From Granulicella sapmiensis (GTDB lineage: Bacteria > Acidobacteriota > Terriglobia > Terriglobales > Acidobacteriaceae): a stretch of 64,000 bases of DNA. A program made the position numbers and the translations under genes. Each line of letters opens with the position of its first letter. The stretch's first letter is position 1. Below are positions 45,521-55,536 of this stretch, in pieces. The stretch spans positions 112,893-176,892 of the forward strand of contig JAMFSR010000032.1 in NCBI GenBank assembly GCA_026225395.1, in the 5' to 3' direction. The notes beneath the pieces were generated by a model. The model worked only from the letters and a program-made list of their open reading frames with translations, had not been told where the DNA came from and did not search any database.

Positions 45521-46172
45521 ATGAATCGATGGATGTGTGTCTGTTTCTTCCTTGGGGGAGGGGCACTGTCGGGGATGCGAGCCAAAGCGCAAGCCATCCC
45601 CACAGCAATCAGGACGGAGGCGGGCGAGATCTCGTTGTTCGGCGGCGCAACGGCGACCAAGACAGGATTTTCCTACGACAACGCGGCGCTCACCGGCGGC
45701 GTCAAGCTAAACCTGCATGGCGTGTTGGGGTTTTACGCCGGCTGCGGAACTTCGAGCGACGTTCCCAGTGTGGTCCGACGGTGGAGCTTCCGAGAAGGAC
45801 TTTCTGTTCGGTCCGCTACTCGAGCGCAGGATATGGCGGTTGCATCCTTATGTTGGCTTTCTGTTTGGGGTCGGCACCATCTCCTACCCGAGCAACACGG
45901 TTTACAACGACTACGTCTATGATCGGTCACGTTCAATGGTGACCTCGCCGGGGGGTGGTATCTACTTCGATGTGAATGAGAAGTGGTCGATCCAGGCGGA
46001 CTTCCAGTGGCAGCACTGGAACGTACCGGAGATTGACGCTGGCCAGACACGAGCCGAGTCCGCGACGATCGGCTTCCTGTACCGTTGGGATCGCCAGCCC
46101 AAGAAAGAAATCGACCTGAATGATGGCTCGTGGCAGCCGCTGACGAAGCGGTACCCCGGTGCGGGGCGATAA
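45521..46172 (+). pseudogene. Outer-membrane beta-barrel protein, frameshifted
   Basis: The first frame (from 45521) gives a signal peptide ('MNRWMCVCFFLGGGALSGMRAKAQA') and the first strands ('ISLFGGATATKTGFSYDN', 'KLNLHGVLGFYAG'). The rest is one frame over: 'AELRATFPVWSDG', 'LHPYVGFLFGVGTISYP', 'SPGGGIYFDVNEKWSIQADFQWQHWN', 'ATIGFLYRWD'. One extra base near 45735-45745 explains it. The family is the small Opa/OmpA-like barrels of about 200 residues common in Acidobacteria. Either a pseudogene or a sequencing error. Confidence 0.7.
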
Positions 46173-46754
46173 GAGGTCGTTACAAAAACTCAGATCGGGA
46201 GAAGGTAGCTAGGACACAAATGCTTTCGTTGAAGCTATCAGAATTTGAGATTTTGAGTTCCGTCGCTGTGTTCTATCAGACGTGATAAAGCTCTTCGGTC
46301 GGGTTGATTGCGCCGAGCATGGCGTGCCCGATCTTAACTTAATGAGATGGCCCGTCGCTTGATCTCCACAAAAAAGAGGGAGATCGTCTTGTGAGCGGTT
46401 CTTGGAGGCTCATTTATGGAGATGCGGGTTATTGGATTGACCTGGGTAAAAGCGTTTCCATCTAACAGGAAGCGGCTGTCTCGTTCTCAACTGATGGTCT
46501 ATACGGCGAAGATTTCACCCCGTTTGATAGGCATGTAAACGTGCTGCGGCTCACATTTTCCCGGTACATCGTTTAGGGCACAGAAACACGAGGGGCAGCT
46601 TATGCCGGCACAGTTTATAAAGCCGTTTCTGAAGTCCAGCAATAATGATTACCTTGATGCCCAGCCTATTGCCGAGTAGTGCAACGACCGAACATGTGCT
46701 TTGTTCCGATCGAGACAGATGATCAACTTGACTGGCAAGTCCCCCTATGATGCT

Positions 46755-47018
46755 GGCGCAGGACGGCTAAGGTTAAGGGGGGAAGCTCCGCTCCTCTGTG
46801 AGCAGGAGATCGCCGGTTTCAGGAGTGTAGACGTACCTCCCGCATTTCGTCTGGATTCAACGCCGACGGTTTGCGCAGCAGCTCGCGGTGCGTCTCCGAC
46901 TTCCCTATATCGTGCAGGACCGCAGCCTGTGCGATCTGGGATTGGTAGGCTGCGGAGAAGCCAGGATATGTGCTGAACACAGCGGCCAGTTCGCCCACGA
47001 AGAGATATGCAGATGAAG
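46755..47018 (-). pseudogene. Remnant of an HD-GYP phosphodiesterase domain
   Basis: Reading the minus strand from 47018 gives 'YLFVGELAAVFSTYPGFSA', then 'QIAQAAVLHDIGKSETH' (HDIGK at 46900-46914), 'RELLRKPSALNPDEM', 'REVRLHS' and a stop. One frame over it continues 'ETGDLLL', and after a further shift 'LTLAVLRQHHRG', matching the second HH motif of the family. Order and spacing fit HD-GYP domains (cyclic-di-GMP hydrolases), but at least two frameshifts and loss of the GYP part mean it cannot work. Confidence 0.55.
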
Positions 47019-47219
47019 ACCTATATCTTGTCTACGGGCGATCTGCATCCATCGAGCCGCGCGGTTCTGCGCGCCTTTAACTTCGAGATGCGCTCCTGCA
47101 AGCTTGTCCTTGAGCTTGTGACCCGGAGTTCCAACTGACAGTCTTCGTTTCCACGGACCAGCCGTGAAGTCCTGAAGCGGATGCTGCTCCGTTACTTTCG
47201 TTGGGGGGCTGAAAAGTCG

Positions 47220-47244
47220 ACAACGAAATGTAATAAATTGTCAC
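47220..47244 (-). promoter_or_regulatory. Tandem GTNAC-type response-regulator box (minus orientation)
   Basis: On the minus strand GTGAC, ATTAC and GTTGT start exactly 10 bases apart, with AATTT and ATTTC between. It is a degenerate version of the boxes before the sedolisin and the secretins. It points toward the HD-GYP remnant; the divergent TonB receptor 4 starts 107 bp away. Confidence 0.45.
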
Positions 47245-47351
47245 AACGAGATGACATTCTATGGCGCATTTCTACCCATTGTGACCGCACGCCTGGACGA
47301 ATCGAGGTCTCCTGAAGATGCTCCTTGCTGACGCAGGGACATTGGATCTCT

Positions 47352-50228
47352 ATGACCAAGCGGTTTCCGAATCTGTTCGTACTGAGCTTTCTCTTTTCTC
47401 TTTTTCTCTTTTGGCTCCTGTTTGCCTTCGAAGCATCTGCCCAGGTGCAGACCGGATCTCTTCACGGAACGGTCGCCGACCCAACCGGCGCATTGGTGCC
47501 GTCCGCCACGGTGTCGATCTCAAATAGAAACGGCTTCGCCAAATCGACTCCTAGCGGCACCGAAGGTATGTTCGCTTTTGAGCATCTTGTGCCGGGACGT
47601 TACTCGCTCATAGTCAAGGCGGAGGGATTTGCACCCTATACTTCTAAGGAGATTCTGGTGTATGCCGGAAAGGTCACGACCCAACCAATCGCTTTGAAGT
47701 TGACTACTGCGGAACAGACGGTTTCCGTCGATACTCCAGGTCTCAGTGTAGATACCACGCCCGACAACAACGCGAGCGCGATTGTCATTAAGGGCAAGGA
47801 CCTCGAAGCTCTGTCGGATGATCCGGACGAGTTGCAGAACGAGCTCAATGCCTTGGCCGGACCCGCGGCCGGTCCAAGCGGAGGGCAGATTTACATTGAT
47901 GGTTTTACCGGAGGCCAACTTCCTCCGAAATCCTCCATCCGCGAGATTCGAATCAACCAGAACCCTTTCTCAGCACAGTACGACAAGCTCGGTTATGGTC
48001 GAATCGAGATTTTCACCAGACCGGGCACCGATAAGTTTCATGGCATGTTCATGGTGGATGGCAACGATTCCGCGTTCAATTCACTCAATCCATTCGTCAC
48101 GAATGAGCCGCCCTACTACACCACGTTCTTCAATGGAAATGCCAGCGGCGCGTTGAGCAAAAGCGCATCCTGGTTTGTCAATGCGTTCCGTCGCGACAAT
48201 CAAAGCAACTCCATTGTGAACGCTGAACTGCTGGACAGCAATGGCAACCCCTACAACTACACAACGGCAGTCGCGAATCCGCAATCGCGGCTCGATATCA
48301 GCCCCCGAGTGGATCTCCAGCTCGGTTCCCACAATACCTTGAGTGTGCGCTACCTCTTCGATCAACAAAAGCAGACCAACAGTGGTGTCTCGCAGTTCGC
48401 GTTGCAGAGCCAGGCATACAACGTGGCGAATCAGGAACAGACGCTCCAGGTGAGCGACACGCAGACGCTTGGCGCGAACACGATCATCGAGACGCGCTTT
48501 CAGTACATGCGCGACAGAAATAACCAACTAGCCCAGAACGCCGACCCCACTGCGACCGTGCAGGGAGCCTTCACCGGAGGAGGAAATAACCAAGGTGTGG
48601 TCCGAGACAATCAAGACCACTATGAGCTGCAGGATTATGTGACTGCGGTGCGAGGGAAACACGCACTGAACTTTGGCACGCGACTCCGGCTTGAGCGGGA
48701 AGCAAGCTATTCCACCACAGGTTTCAACGGGAATTACACCTATGCTTCATTGAGCGCCTATGCCGCAAAGACCCCTTCGGAATACGATGTTACCGCGGGC
48801 AAACCAGGAGCCAAGGTGAACTTGTTCGATGCCGGACTTTTCTATCAAGACGACTACAGCCTACGGCGCAACCTGACCCTCAGCTATGGTTTGCGCTTTG
48901 AGACGCAGAATCGGATCAGCGATCATGCGGACTGGGCACCCCGGCTTTCTTTTGCCTATGCGCCAGGAGCCGGTCATGGAACGACGGCCAAAACGACGAT
49001 TCAGGGCGGATACGGCTGGTTCTTTGACCGGTTCGCCTCAACCTACGTGCTCGATGCGATTCGCCAGAATGGAATCAACCAGCAACAGTATGTTGTGAAG
49101 AATCCATCGTTCTATCAAAATGCGCCGTCGGTCACTCAACTGGCCTCAAGCAGCGCCGTGGCGCCTACCATCTATCAGGTCGCGCCGCATCTCAAAGCCG
49201 CGGTCAACATGCAGGCGGCGATTGCAGTGGAGCATCAGTTCGGTCACGTGGCGACAGCTTCGGCAACCTACATCAACTCGCGAGGTGTGCACCAATATCT
49301 GAGCGACAACATCAACGCCTATTTGCCCGGCACCTATGATTCTGTTACGGCGACTGGAAATCGCCCCAATGGCATCAACGAAAACATCTATCAGTTCCAG
49401 TCGGGCGGAGTCTACAACCAGAACCAACTCATTATGAACTACACCGTCAAGGCAAGCCGGGTTTCGCTCTTCGGGTTCTACCTTGTGAACTTTGCGAAAG
49501 CTGACACGTCCGGGGCCACCTACTTTCCATCGAACTCCTTCGATCCAGGAAGTGATTATGGACGCGCCAACTTCGATGTCCGAAACCGCTTCCTTCTTGG
49601 CGGCAATTTGCAGGCGCTGTACGGAGTCTCATTCAGTCCGATGCTGGTGGTGGATTCGGGCCAGCCCTTCAACATCACGGTCGGCCAGGACCTCAACGGA
49701 GACAACCAGTTCAATGACCGGCCTGCTTTCGCGACCTCCAGCAGCACCGACACCGTCCAGACGAAATATGGCACCTTCGATCTCGATCCGGCTTGGAACC
49801 AAACACGTATTCCCTATAACTACGGCAATGGCCCAGGGCAACTCAGTATGAACCTTCGAGTCAGTAAGTCTTTCGGCATCGGTCCGAAAGTGACCGCGGG
49901 CACCGGCGCTTCGTCCGGTGGCATGGGACCGCCAAGTGGAGGACCGCCTCCAGGAGGTGGCGGCGGCGGAGCGCCTGGAGGTGGACTTGGTCCTGGGGGG
50001 CTCAGCAAGAGCGGCGGACCTCCCAGTCTCGATCAAGCCGTAGCTCGCCGCGATTCGCTGACCTTCACGGTCATGGGGAGAAACATCTTCAACAACGTGA
50101 ATTTGGCGCAACCGGTCGGAGTCTTGGGATCGTCTTTGTTTGGGAAATCGACAGCGCTTGCGGGTGGGTTCTTTTCTTCCGCTGCGGCGAATCGAAGCAT
50201 CGACTTGCAGATGGCGTTTAGCTTTTAG
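47352..50228 (+). CDS. TonB-dependent receptor 4 with a Gly/Pro-rich insert
   Basis: 958 residues from the ATG at 47352, giving a clean signal peptide ('MTKRFPNLFVLSFLFSLFLFW' region, cleavage near 'ASAQ'); a TTG 27 bases earlier is less likely. A carboxypeptidase-regulatory-like domain ('TGSLHGTVADPTGALVPSA', ~32-115), a short plug ('IYIDGFTGGQLPPKSSIREIRI') and a barrel ending in Phe follow. It is shorter than the other three receptors and has no linked carbohydrate enzyme. Between the last barrel strands (about residues 855-893) is a low-complexity Gly/Pro/Ser stretch. It converges on the CpxA-like kinase with only 14 bp between. Confidence 0.87.
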   Translation: MTKRFPNLFVLSFLFSLFLFWLLFAFEASAQVQTGSLHGTVADPTGALVPSATVSISNRNGFAKSTPSGTEGMFAFEHLVPGRYSLIVKAEGFAPYTSKEILVYAGKVTTQPIALKLTTAEQTVSVDTPGLSVDTTPDNNASAIVIKGKDLEALSDDPDELQNELNALAGPAAGPSGGQIYIDGFTGGQLPPKSSIREIRINQNPFSAQYDKLGYGRIEIFTRPGTDKFHGMFMVDGNDSAFNSLNPFVTNEPPYYTTFFNGNASGALSKSASWFVNAFRRDNQSNSIVNAELLDSNGNPYNYTTAVANPQSRLDISPRVDLQLGSHNTLSVRYLFDQQKQTNSGVSQFALQSQAYNVANQEQTLQVSDTQTLGANTIIETRFQYMRDRNNQLAQNADPTATVQGAFTGGGNNQGVVRDNQDHYELQDYVTAVRGKHALNFGTRLRLEREASYSTTGFNGNYTYASLSAYAAKTPSEYDVTAGKPGAKVNLFDAGLFYQDDYSLRRNLTLSYGLRFETQNRISDHADWAPRLSFAYAPGAGHGTTAKTTIQGGYGWFFDRFASTYVLDAIRQNGINQQQYVVKNPSFYQNAPSVTQLASSSAVAPTIYQVAPHLKAAVNMQAAIAVEHQFGHVATASATYINSRGVHQYLSDNINAYLPGTYDSVTATGNRPNGINENIYQFQSGGVYNQNQLIMNYTVKASRVSLFGFYLVNFAKADTSGATYFPSNSFDPGSDYGRANFDVRNRFLLGGNLQALYGVSFSPMLVVDSGQPFNITVGQDLNGDNQFNDRPAFATSSSTDTVQTKYGTFDLDPAWNQTRIPYNYGNGPGQLSMNLRVSKSFGIGPKVTAGTGASSGGMGPPSGGPPPGGGGGGAPGGGLGPGGLSKSGGPPSLDQAVARRDSLTFTVMGRNIFNNVNLAQPVGVLGSSLFGKSTALAGGFFSSAAANRSIDLQMAFSF

Positions 50229-50242
50229 GCGTGCTGCCGACC

Positions 50243-51628
50243 TCAAGAAAGGTCGACTGATTCTTCAAGAATCGGAAGCGAGATCGTCACTTGGAGTCCA
50301 CCTTCTCGCCGGTTCGCCGCCGCAATCTGCCCAGAGTGAATCTGGATGGCACGTTCGGCAATGGCAAGTCCCAGGCCGAAGCCTCCTGTCGAATCCTCTC
50401 TCGCCATATCCACCCGGTAGAAGGGACGGAAAACGTTTGGGAGAGAGGATTCCGGCACGCCCGGACCCTGATCTCTCACAGCGATCGTAAGCAGGGATGT
50501 AGCGTCATGGTATCCCTTGTTTCTGGACATATCCGTTTGCCTGCCTACATCAATCTCTACCGTCCCTCCCGGTGGGGTATAACGGATGGCGTTCCGGATG
50601 ACGTTCTCAATGGCCCGGCGCAATAATTCCTGCTCCCCGGGGACGGTGATGTCCGCCGCGATTGCACTATAGAGCAAGCTGCAGTCCTGTGCCTGGGCTT
50701 CAAAGTCCATGTCAGGTAGTAGATCGTCGAAGAGATTGGAGAGAGAGAAGTGATGCTGCTGGGGAGTTTTGCGTATGCTCTCGATCAGAGAAAGGGTCAA
50801 CATCTGCCCGATTAGGCCATTTACTCGATCGACCTGCCGATCCACACTGTCTAGCCAAGGGAGTGGCTCCAAGGATTCTTCTCGTGCCAACTCCAATGCC
50901 ACGCGAAGACGCGTCAGCGGAGAACGCAGTTCATGCGAAATATCCCGCACTAACAATTTCTGCGCTTCCAGCAAATCGTTGATGCGGTCCGCCATGTGAT
51001 TGAAGTCGAGCATCAGCGTTCGTACGTCCGCTCCTCCCACATCGCCCCAGCGCCGTGGTGTAATGGGGAGCCGCGTGCTCAGATCACCCGCGGCGAACTG
51101 ACGAAAAGCTTTCGACAGGGTTCGTATTGGGCGGGTGATCAGGTAGGCGAATAGAAATGTGACAAAGATGGAAACGGGTATGGCGCTCTTCGGTAGTGGT
51201 GGCCAGACGGGACGGCTCACATAGGGAGTTCGTTGTATGAGGAACCAACGGCCTTCCGACTCTCTTTCAAAGGAGGCGATCTGTACCCATTCGGCACCGA
51301 CGTGGCGACCGATGAGCGAGGTGGTTGCGGCCTGTGAGAGCATCTCACGTATCTCCGGTTCGTCTCTTTGAGAGGCGTGACAGAGCAGACGCCCATCTTC
51401 ATCAGCCAGCATAAATTGCACTCCCAGGGTTGCAACCCCGGCACATCCTTGCGTTCGATACCGTTGTGCGATCTCTTCGGTGAGTTTCTGCATAGAGACG
51501 GCGGAGGCGATCCGCATATTCTCTCCAGGGCCGGGATCGCCATTCGGGAAAAAGAGGGCTGCGCCAATGAAGATACCGATCGTAGCGACCCAAAAAGAGA
51601 GGAAGAGTTGAATGAAGAAGGTGCGCAT
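50243..51628 (-). CDS. CpxA-like sensor histidine kinase
   Basis: 461 residues from the ATG at 51628, which follows the response-regulator stop with one base between (TGAGATG). An in-frame longer version lacks sense. Two membrane segments (~6-27 and ~135-155) enclose a periplasmic sensor of ~105 residues. HAMP follows, then HisKA with 'DISHELRSPLTRLR' (phospho-His), and HATPase with N box 'ENVIRNAIRYTPPGG', G1 'DQGPGVPESSLPNVFRPFYR' and G2 'GGFGLGLAIAERA'. Architecture and order fit CpxA-type envelope-stress sensors. A decayed duplicate lies at 61580-63002. Confidence 0.93.
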   Translation of the reverse strand: MRTFFIQLFLSFWVATIGIFIGAALFFPNGDPGPGENMRIASAVSMQKLTEEIAQRYRTQGCAGVATLGVQFMLADEDGRLLCHASQRDEPEIREMLSQAATTSLIGRHVGAEWVQIASFERESEGRWFLIQRTPYVSRPVWPPLPKSAIPVSIFVTFLFAYLITRPIRTLSKAFRQFAAGDLSTRLPITPRRWGDVGGADVRTLMLDFNHMADRINDLLEAQKLLVRDISHELRSPLTRLRVALELAREESLEPLPWLDSVDRQVDRVNGLIGQMLTLSLIESIRKTPQQHHFSLSNLFDDLLPDMDFEAQAQDCSLLYSAIAADITVPGEQELLRRAIENVIRNAIRYTPPGGTVEIDVGRQTDMSRNKGYHDATSLLTIAVRDQGPGVPESSLPNVFRPFYRVDMAREDSTGGFGLGLAIAERAIQIHSGQIAAANRREGGLQVTISLPILEESVDLS

Positions 51629-51629
51629 C

Positions 51630-52382
51630 TCAGAGCCCTCTTCCCAGCAGCGGGTCAAGCACCAGCATGTATCCACTGCTGCGCACCGTTTTGATGCCTC
51701 CGTTGAACCCCAGCAAAGCTTCCAGCTTTCGGCGCAAACGCAAAACATGCATATCGAGGCTGCGGTCCAACGGACGAAACGGGCGCTCAAATACTTGTTT
51801 CACTAACGCTTCTCGGCTTAACACCTCGTGAGGTCGCGAGAGCATCAACCTCAACAGGGCATATTCAATACCTGTCAAGTCGAGAACATGGTTCGCAAAG
51901 GTGATCTCTCGTGTGGCCCCGTTGACTGTGAAGGCCCCGGAAGTGAACCGCAGCTCGGTATCCTGTGGCTCGCGCGGTACCGATCTCCGCGCTACGGCTC
52001 GCATTCGAGCCAGCAATTCCCGCGGACCGAAAGGCTTCGCCAGATAATCATCTGCTCCCAGCTCTAATCCGACAATGCGGTCAACCTCTTCGCCTCGCGC
52101 GGTCAACAAGAGGACTCTAACATCCATCTCGCGCTGTACTCGACGCAGCACCTCAAGTCCGTCGAAGTCAGGCAACATAATATCCAGCACGATGAGATCC
52201 GCAGCAGCTTCGCGGGCCGCTACAATGCCCTTTCTTCCGGTATGTGCCACGCGCACTTGCCAGCCATGACGTCCCAGATAATTCTGAAGCATTCCGCACA
52301 GCTCGGTATCGTCGTCGATCAGCAGGACCGTCCCTGCGTTCGTGACCGTGTTTGGTTTTTGCAACATCTTGGAATTGTGCAC
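51630..52382 (-). CDS. OmpR/PhoB-family (CpxR-like) response regulator
   Basis: 250 residues. The start is GTG at 52382, with AAGGAGG ten bases upstream; the ATG at 52367 is a weaker choice. The receiver domain has the acidic cluster Asp23-25, phospho-acceptor Asp67 ('LIVLDIML'), Thr94 and Lys116 ('LAKPFG'). The C-terminal winged helix (~150-240) has 'LTGIEYALLRLMLSRPHEVLSREALV' and 'SLDMHVLRLRRKL'. It overlaps functionally with the kinase gene just downstream. Between this gene and the divergent sedolisin lie four 10-bp-spaced GT(G/T)AC repeats, a typical layout for OmpR-family binding. Confidence 0.94.
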   Translation of the reverse strand: MHNSKMLQKPNTVTNAGTVLLIDDDTELCGMLQNYLGRHGWQVRVAHTGRKGIVAAREAAADLIVLDIMLPDFDGLEVLRRVQREMDVRVLLLTARGEEVDRIVGLELGADDYLAKPFGPRELLARMRAVARRSVPREPQDTELRFTSGAFTVNGATREITFANHVLDLTGIEYALLRLMLSRPHEVLSREALVKQVFERPFRPLDRSLDMHVLRLRRKLEALLGFNGGIKTVRSSGYMLVLDPLLGRGL

Positions 52383-52432
52383 CCGTATTGCCTCCTTGGA
52401 TATCTCACATCACGCTGTACTGGATGCGTCTC

Positions 52433-52467
52433 GTTACACATCGTGACAATCTGTGACGATTTGTGAC
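52433..52467 (+). promoter_or_regulatory. Tandem GT(G/T)AC response-regulator boxes before the sedolisin
   Basis: GTTAC at 52433 and GTGAC at 52443, 52453 and 52463: four repeats with an exact 10-bp period. The last ends 69 bp before the sedolisin start at 52536. The regulator gene starts at 52382 in the other direction, so the same boxes could autoregulate it. Confidence 0.65.
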
Positions 52468-52535
52468 GCTTCAACGATCATTTTTCACCGTCTACACCTA
52501 GGAGGCGAACGACAAGCCTTCGGGACATCAATCAT

Positions 52536-55500
52536 ATGCAGCCTTCATTGTGCACACATAAAGCTTTGGACGTAATCGGAGACCCAATGCTCGATAGAGG
52601 CCAGAAAACCCCATTCATTCAGGGCTGGTTCCCGGCAAAGGGAGCCACGAGATCATCACGTAAGCGGGTTTGGCAGAGCGTCTGTGCATATGCCGTTCTC
52701 TCGGCGGTTTACGCCTTATTGCTGCCCTCAGATTTGCTCTCGCAAGCCGTGTCGGCACGCATCACGAGCGAGATTGATAATGCTCAAAGGGTGACCATTG
52801 CGGGTACGCACCCTCCTGTCGCACAATCCGAAAATGACGCCGGCCGCGTCCCCTCCACGACCAGGCTGCAGGGAATCACGCTCGTATTCAGCCGTTCGGC
52901 AGCGCAGGAAGCCGATCTTCAAACATTGCTCACTGCCCAGCAGAAGCCTTCGTCTTCGCACTATCACCAATGGCTCACGCCCGATACTTTCGCATCTCGA
53001 TTCGGGATATCGGATGCCGATATCGCTAAGACCGAGTCTTGGCTTCAAGCGCAGGGATTTTCGATCGATAGCGTGGCTCGGAGTAAGACCCGTATCACCT
53101 TCTCTGGAACGGCGGCGCAAGTGGAAGCCGCGTTCGGTACGGAACTCCATTATTACAAATCAGACGAAACGAAGAACTATGCTCTATCCACAGATATAAA
53201 CGTCCCCCTGGCACTCTCCTCCGTGGTGCAGACCGTTTCCAATCTTTCAAGCTTCCGGCCCAAGCCACATGTGAGGTTCAAAACGGGACAGCGTGCTCCA
53301 AGTGCAAACTTCACGTCCAGCCAATCCGGGGATCACTACCTATCTCCGAAGGACGTGGCCACCATCTATGACATCAATGCCGCTTATAACGCGGCCTATA
53401 CTGGGACTGGTCAGTCTATCGCGCTTGTCGGTCAATCGGCTGTGGCACTTTCCGATATCGAGAACTTTCAAACCGCTGCTGGCCTGACCATCAAAGATCC
53501 AACCGTAGTTCTTGTTCCCAATTCAGGCACATCGACAACATCGACCGGCGACGAAGCAGAATCCGATATCGATCTCGAATATTCCGGTGCTATCGCCAAA
53601 GGCGCAACGATCTATCTTGTGTACGTGGGCAATAATTCAAATTACAGCGTCTGGGATTCCATTGAGTATGCCGTGGATACCAAAATCGCGCCGATTATCA
53701 GCGCGAGTTACGGCGCATGCGAACCGGATCTCAGTTCGAGCGATTACTCGACCCTTGAGTCCATTATGGAACAAGGAGCCAGCCAAGGGCAGAGCATCAT
53801 CGTGTCCTCCGGTGACGCGGGATCCACGGCATGTTACGCCGACGTTAGCAGTAATACTGTGGATGCAGCAGAGAAGGCATTGTCGGTCAACTATCCTGCC
53901 AGTAGTGCTTATGTAACTGGCCTAGGAGGTACCGAGTTCCCGTCGGCGGATGTGTCTTCCTCGAATACGACCTACTGGGAATCGGCAAGCGGCAGCGATG
54001 TGGTGAGTTCGGCAAAATCTTATATTCCGGAACAAGTCTGGAATGACGATAGCTCTACGGCCGGCTCGGAAGATGGAGCAGTCTATGCACTCTCTTCCGG
54101 AGGTGGGGGGCACGAGTATCCTGACAGCGAGACCGAGTTGGCAGAGTGGAGTCACCGGTGTCCCGTCGGGCAGCTATCGGTTAGTACCGGATATTTCACT
54201 GGACTCCTCTCCGAATAATGCCGGGTATCTCTATTGCTCCAGCGATTCGACGGCGACTGATATCACCGGCAGTTGTTCTAACGGCTTCCGCGATTCCAAC
54301 GACGAGTATCTGACTGTGGCTGGAGGAACGAGTTTCGCGGCTCCCATCTTTGCCGGAATGCTCGCGATCATCAATCAAAAGCTGAATTCGACGGGCCAGG
54401 ACGTAGTTAATTCGACGCTGTATACTTTGGCCTCGAACTCAACGACTTATGCATCAGCATTCCACGACATCACGAGCGGCGGCAATCAATGCACCGCCGG
54501 ATCGAGCTATTGCTCTTCGTCAGGCGAGTCGGAGTACGCGGCGACGACCGGCTACGATGAAGCTTCGGGCCTCGGCTCCGTGGATCTCTATAATCTCCTA
54601 TCCGCTTGGCCAACCACGTCGTCGACTTCCTCGCTAGATTCCACAACCACGAGCCTCTCGGCTGCCACAACCTCTCCGGCATCGGGCGCGAGCGATGTCA
54701 TCACCATCAAAGTGGCTCCGAGCTCCAGCTCTGTTTCTACGACGCCGACCGGTACATTGACGGTTGAGGTCGACGGCACAACGGTGGCCTCCGCGCTTGC
54801 CTTGTCGAGCGGGTCGACTACTTATACGTTCTCCTCCAGCACCTCCGGCTCGCACGTCGTCACAGCGACCTATTCAGGAGATTCAACCTTCGCGAGCTCC
54901 ACCGGAACCGTTACAGTGACAATCGGCTCAACCTCCAGTACCGGTATCGGTGGCTCGGGCTCAACCACGGTGACCGTGACCCCTTCTGGAGGCTATACCG
55001 GGACCGTAGACCTTGCGCTTTCTACTTCCAATACCTACCTACAGGACTATGCCTGCTATGACATCTCAAACGCCACGATCACCAGCACGAGTCCCGTGAC
55101 CGAGACGCTGACTCTTTATACCGGCTCATCGAGTTGCTCCAGCGCCCAAATCCAAGCCGGAAAGGTTCACACTTTCCGCAGCGCAACGAAGCTTTCTTCC
55201 AGCTCCGCCTGGTCCATCAACCTAGCGGCCACTAGCGTCGTCGGGCTCCTTCTCGTGCTCTTCGTCAGACGGCGGTCGCGGCAAATTCGCAATCTCTGCT
55301 GCCTCATGACTTTCACGGCTTTGGGCTTTGCGCTTTCGGGCTGCTCAAGTTCGGGCTCTACCGCGTCGTCGTCTTCTTCCAGGAGCTTTTCGGTCTCGGT
55401 CTCTCCATCGACGGTGACCGTTTCCGCCGGCACCTCCGGCATTCCTACGGGCAGTTACAGCATCACGATTACCGGGACAGATAGCTCGTCTTCCTCGGTG

Positions 55501-55536
55501 ACCGCTTCCACTACGGTAACTCTGACGATCAGCTGA
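52536..55536 (+). pseudogene. S53 (sedolisin/kumamolisin) protease with a frameshift in a G6 run
   Basis: Frame one (52536-54218) carries a membrane/signal segment, an activation pro-domain ('HYHQWLTPDTFASRFG', ~130-270), the catalytic Glu/Asp motif 'AESDIDLEYSGAIAKGA' and the oxyanion Asp in 'SSGDAGS'. The catalytic Ser ('GGTSFAAP') and calcium-site end ('GLGSVDLYNLL') lie one frame over (to 55536). The switch falls at six Gs (54105-54110); with five Gs the protein reads through as 'GGGGTSILTARPSWQSGV', which fits the family. An Ig-like domain and a Ser/Thr-rich tail with a hydrophobic segment follow. The start may be 52536 or, with GGAG five bases upstream, 52587. Sedolisins are acid-active secreted endopeptidases. 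Confidence 0.85.

Larger units (their letters stand above)
46173..47351. other. Gene-poor 1.2-kb stretch with an HD-GYP remnant
   Basis: No intact gene between the beta-barrel frame and TonB receptor 4. The right half holds a decayed HD-GYP gene on the minus strand and a tandem GTGAC-type repeat upstream of it. The left half (46173-46740) has nothing I can identify. Confidence 0.5.

Noticed and set aside
46701..46976. 91-codon plus-strand frame 'MFRSRQMINLTGK...'
   Set aside because: No recognizable content, and it overlaps the HD-GYP remnant on the other strand, which has better evidence.
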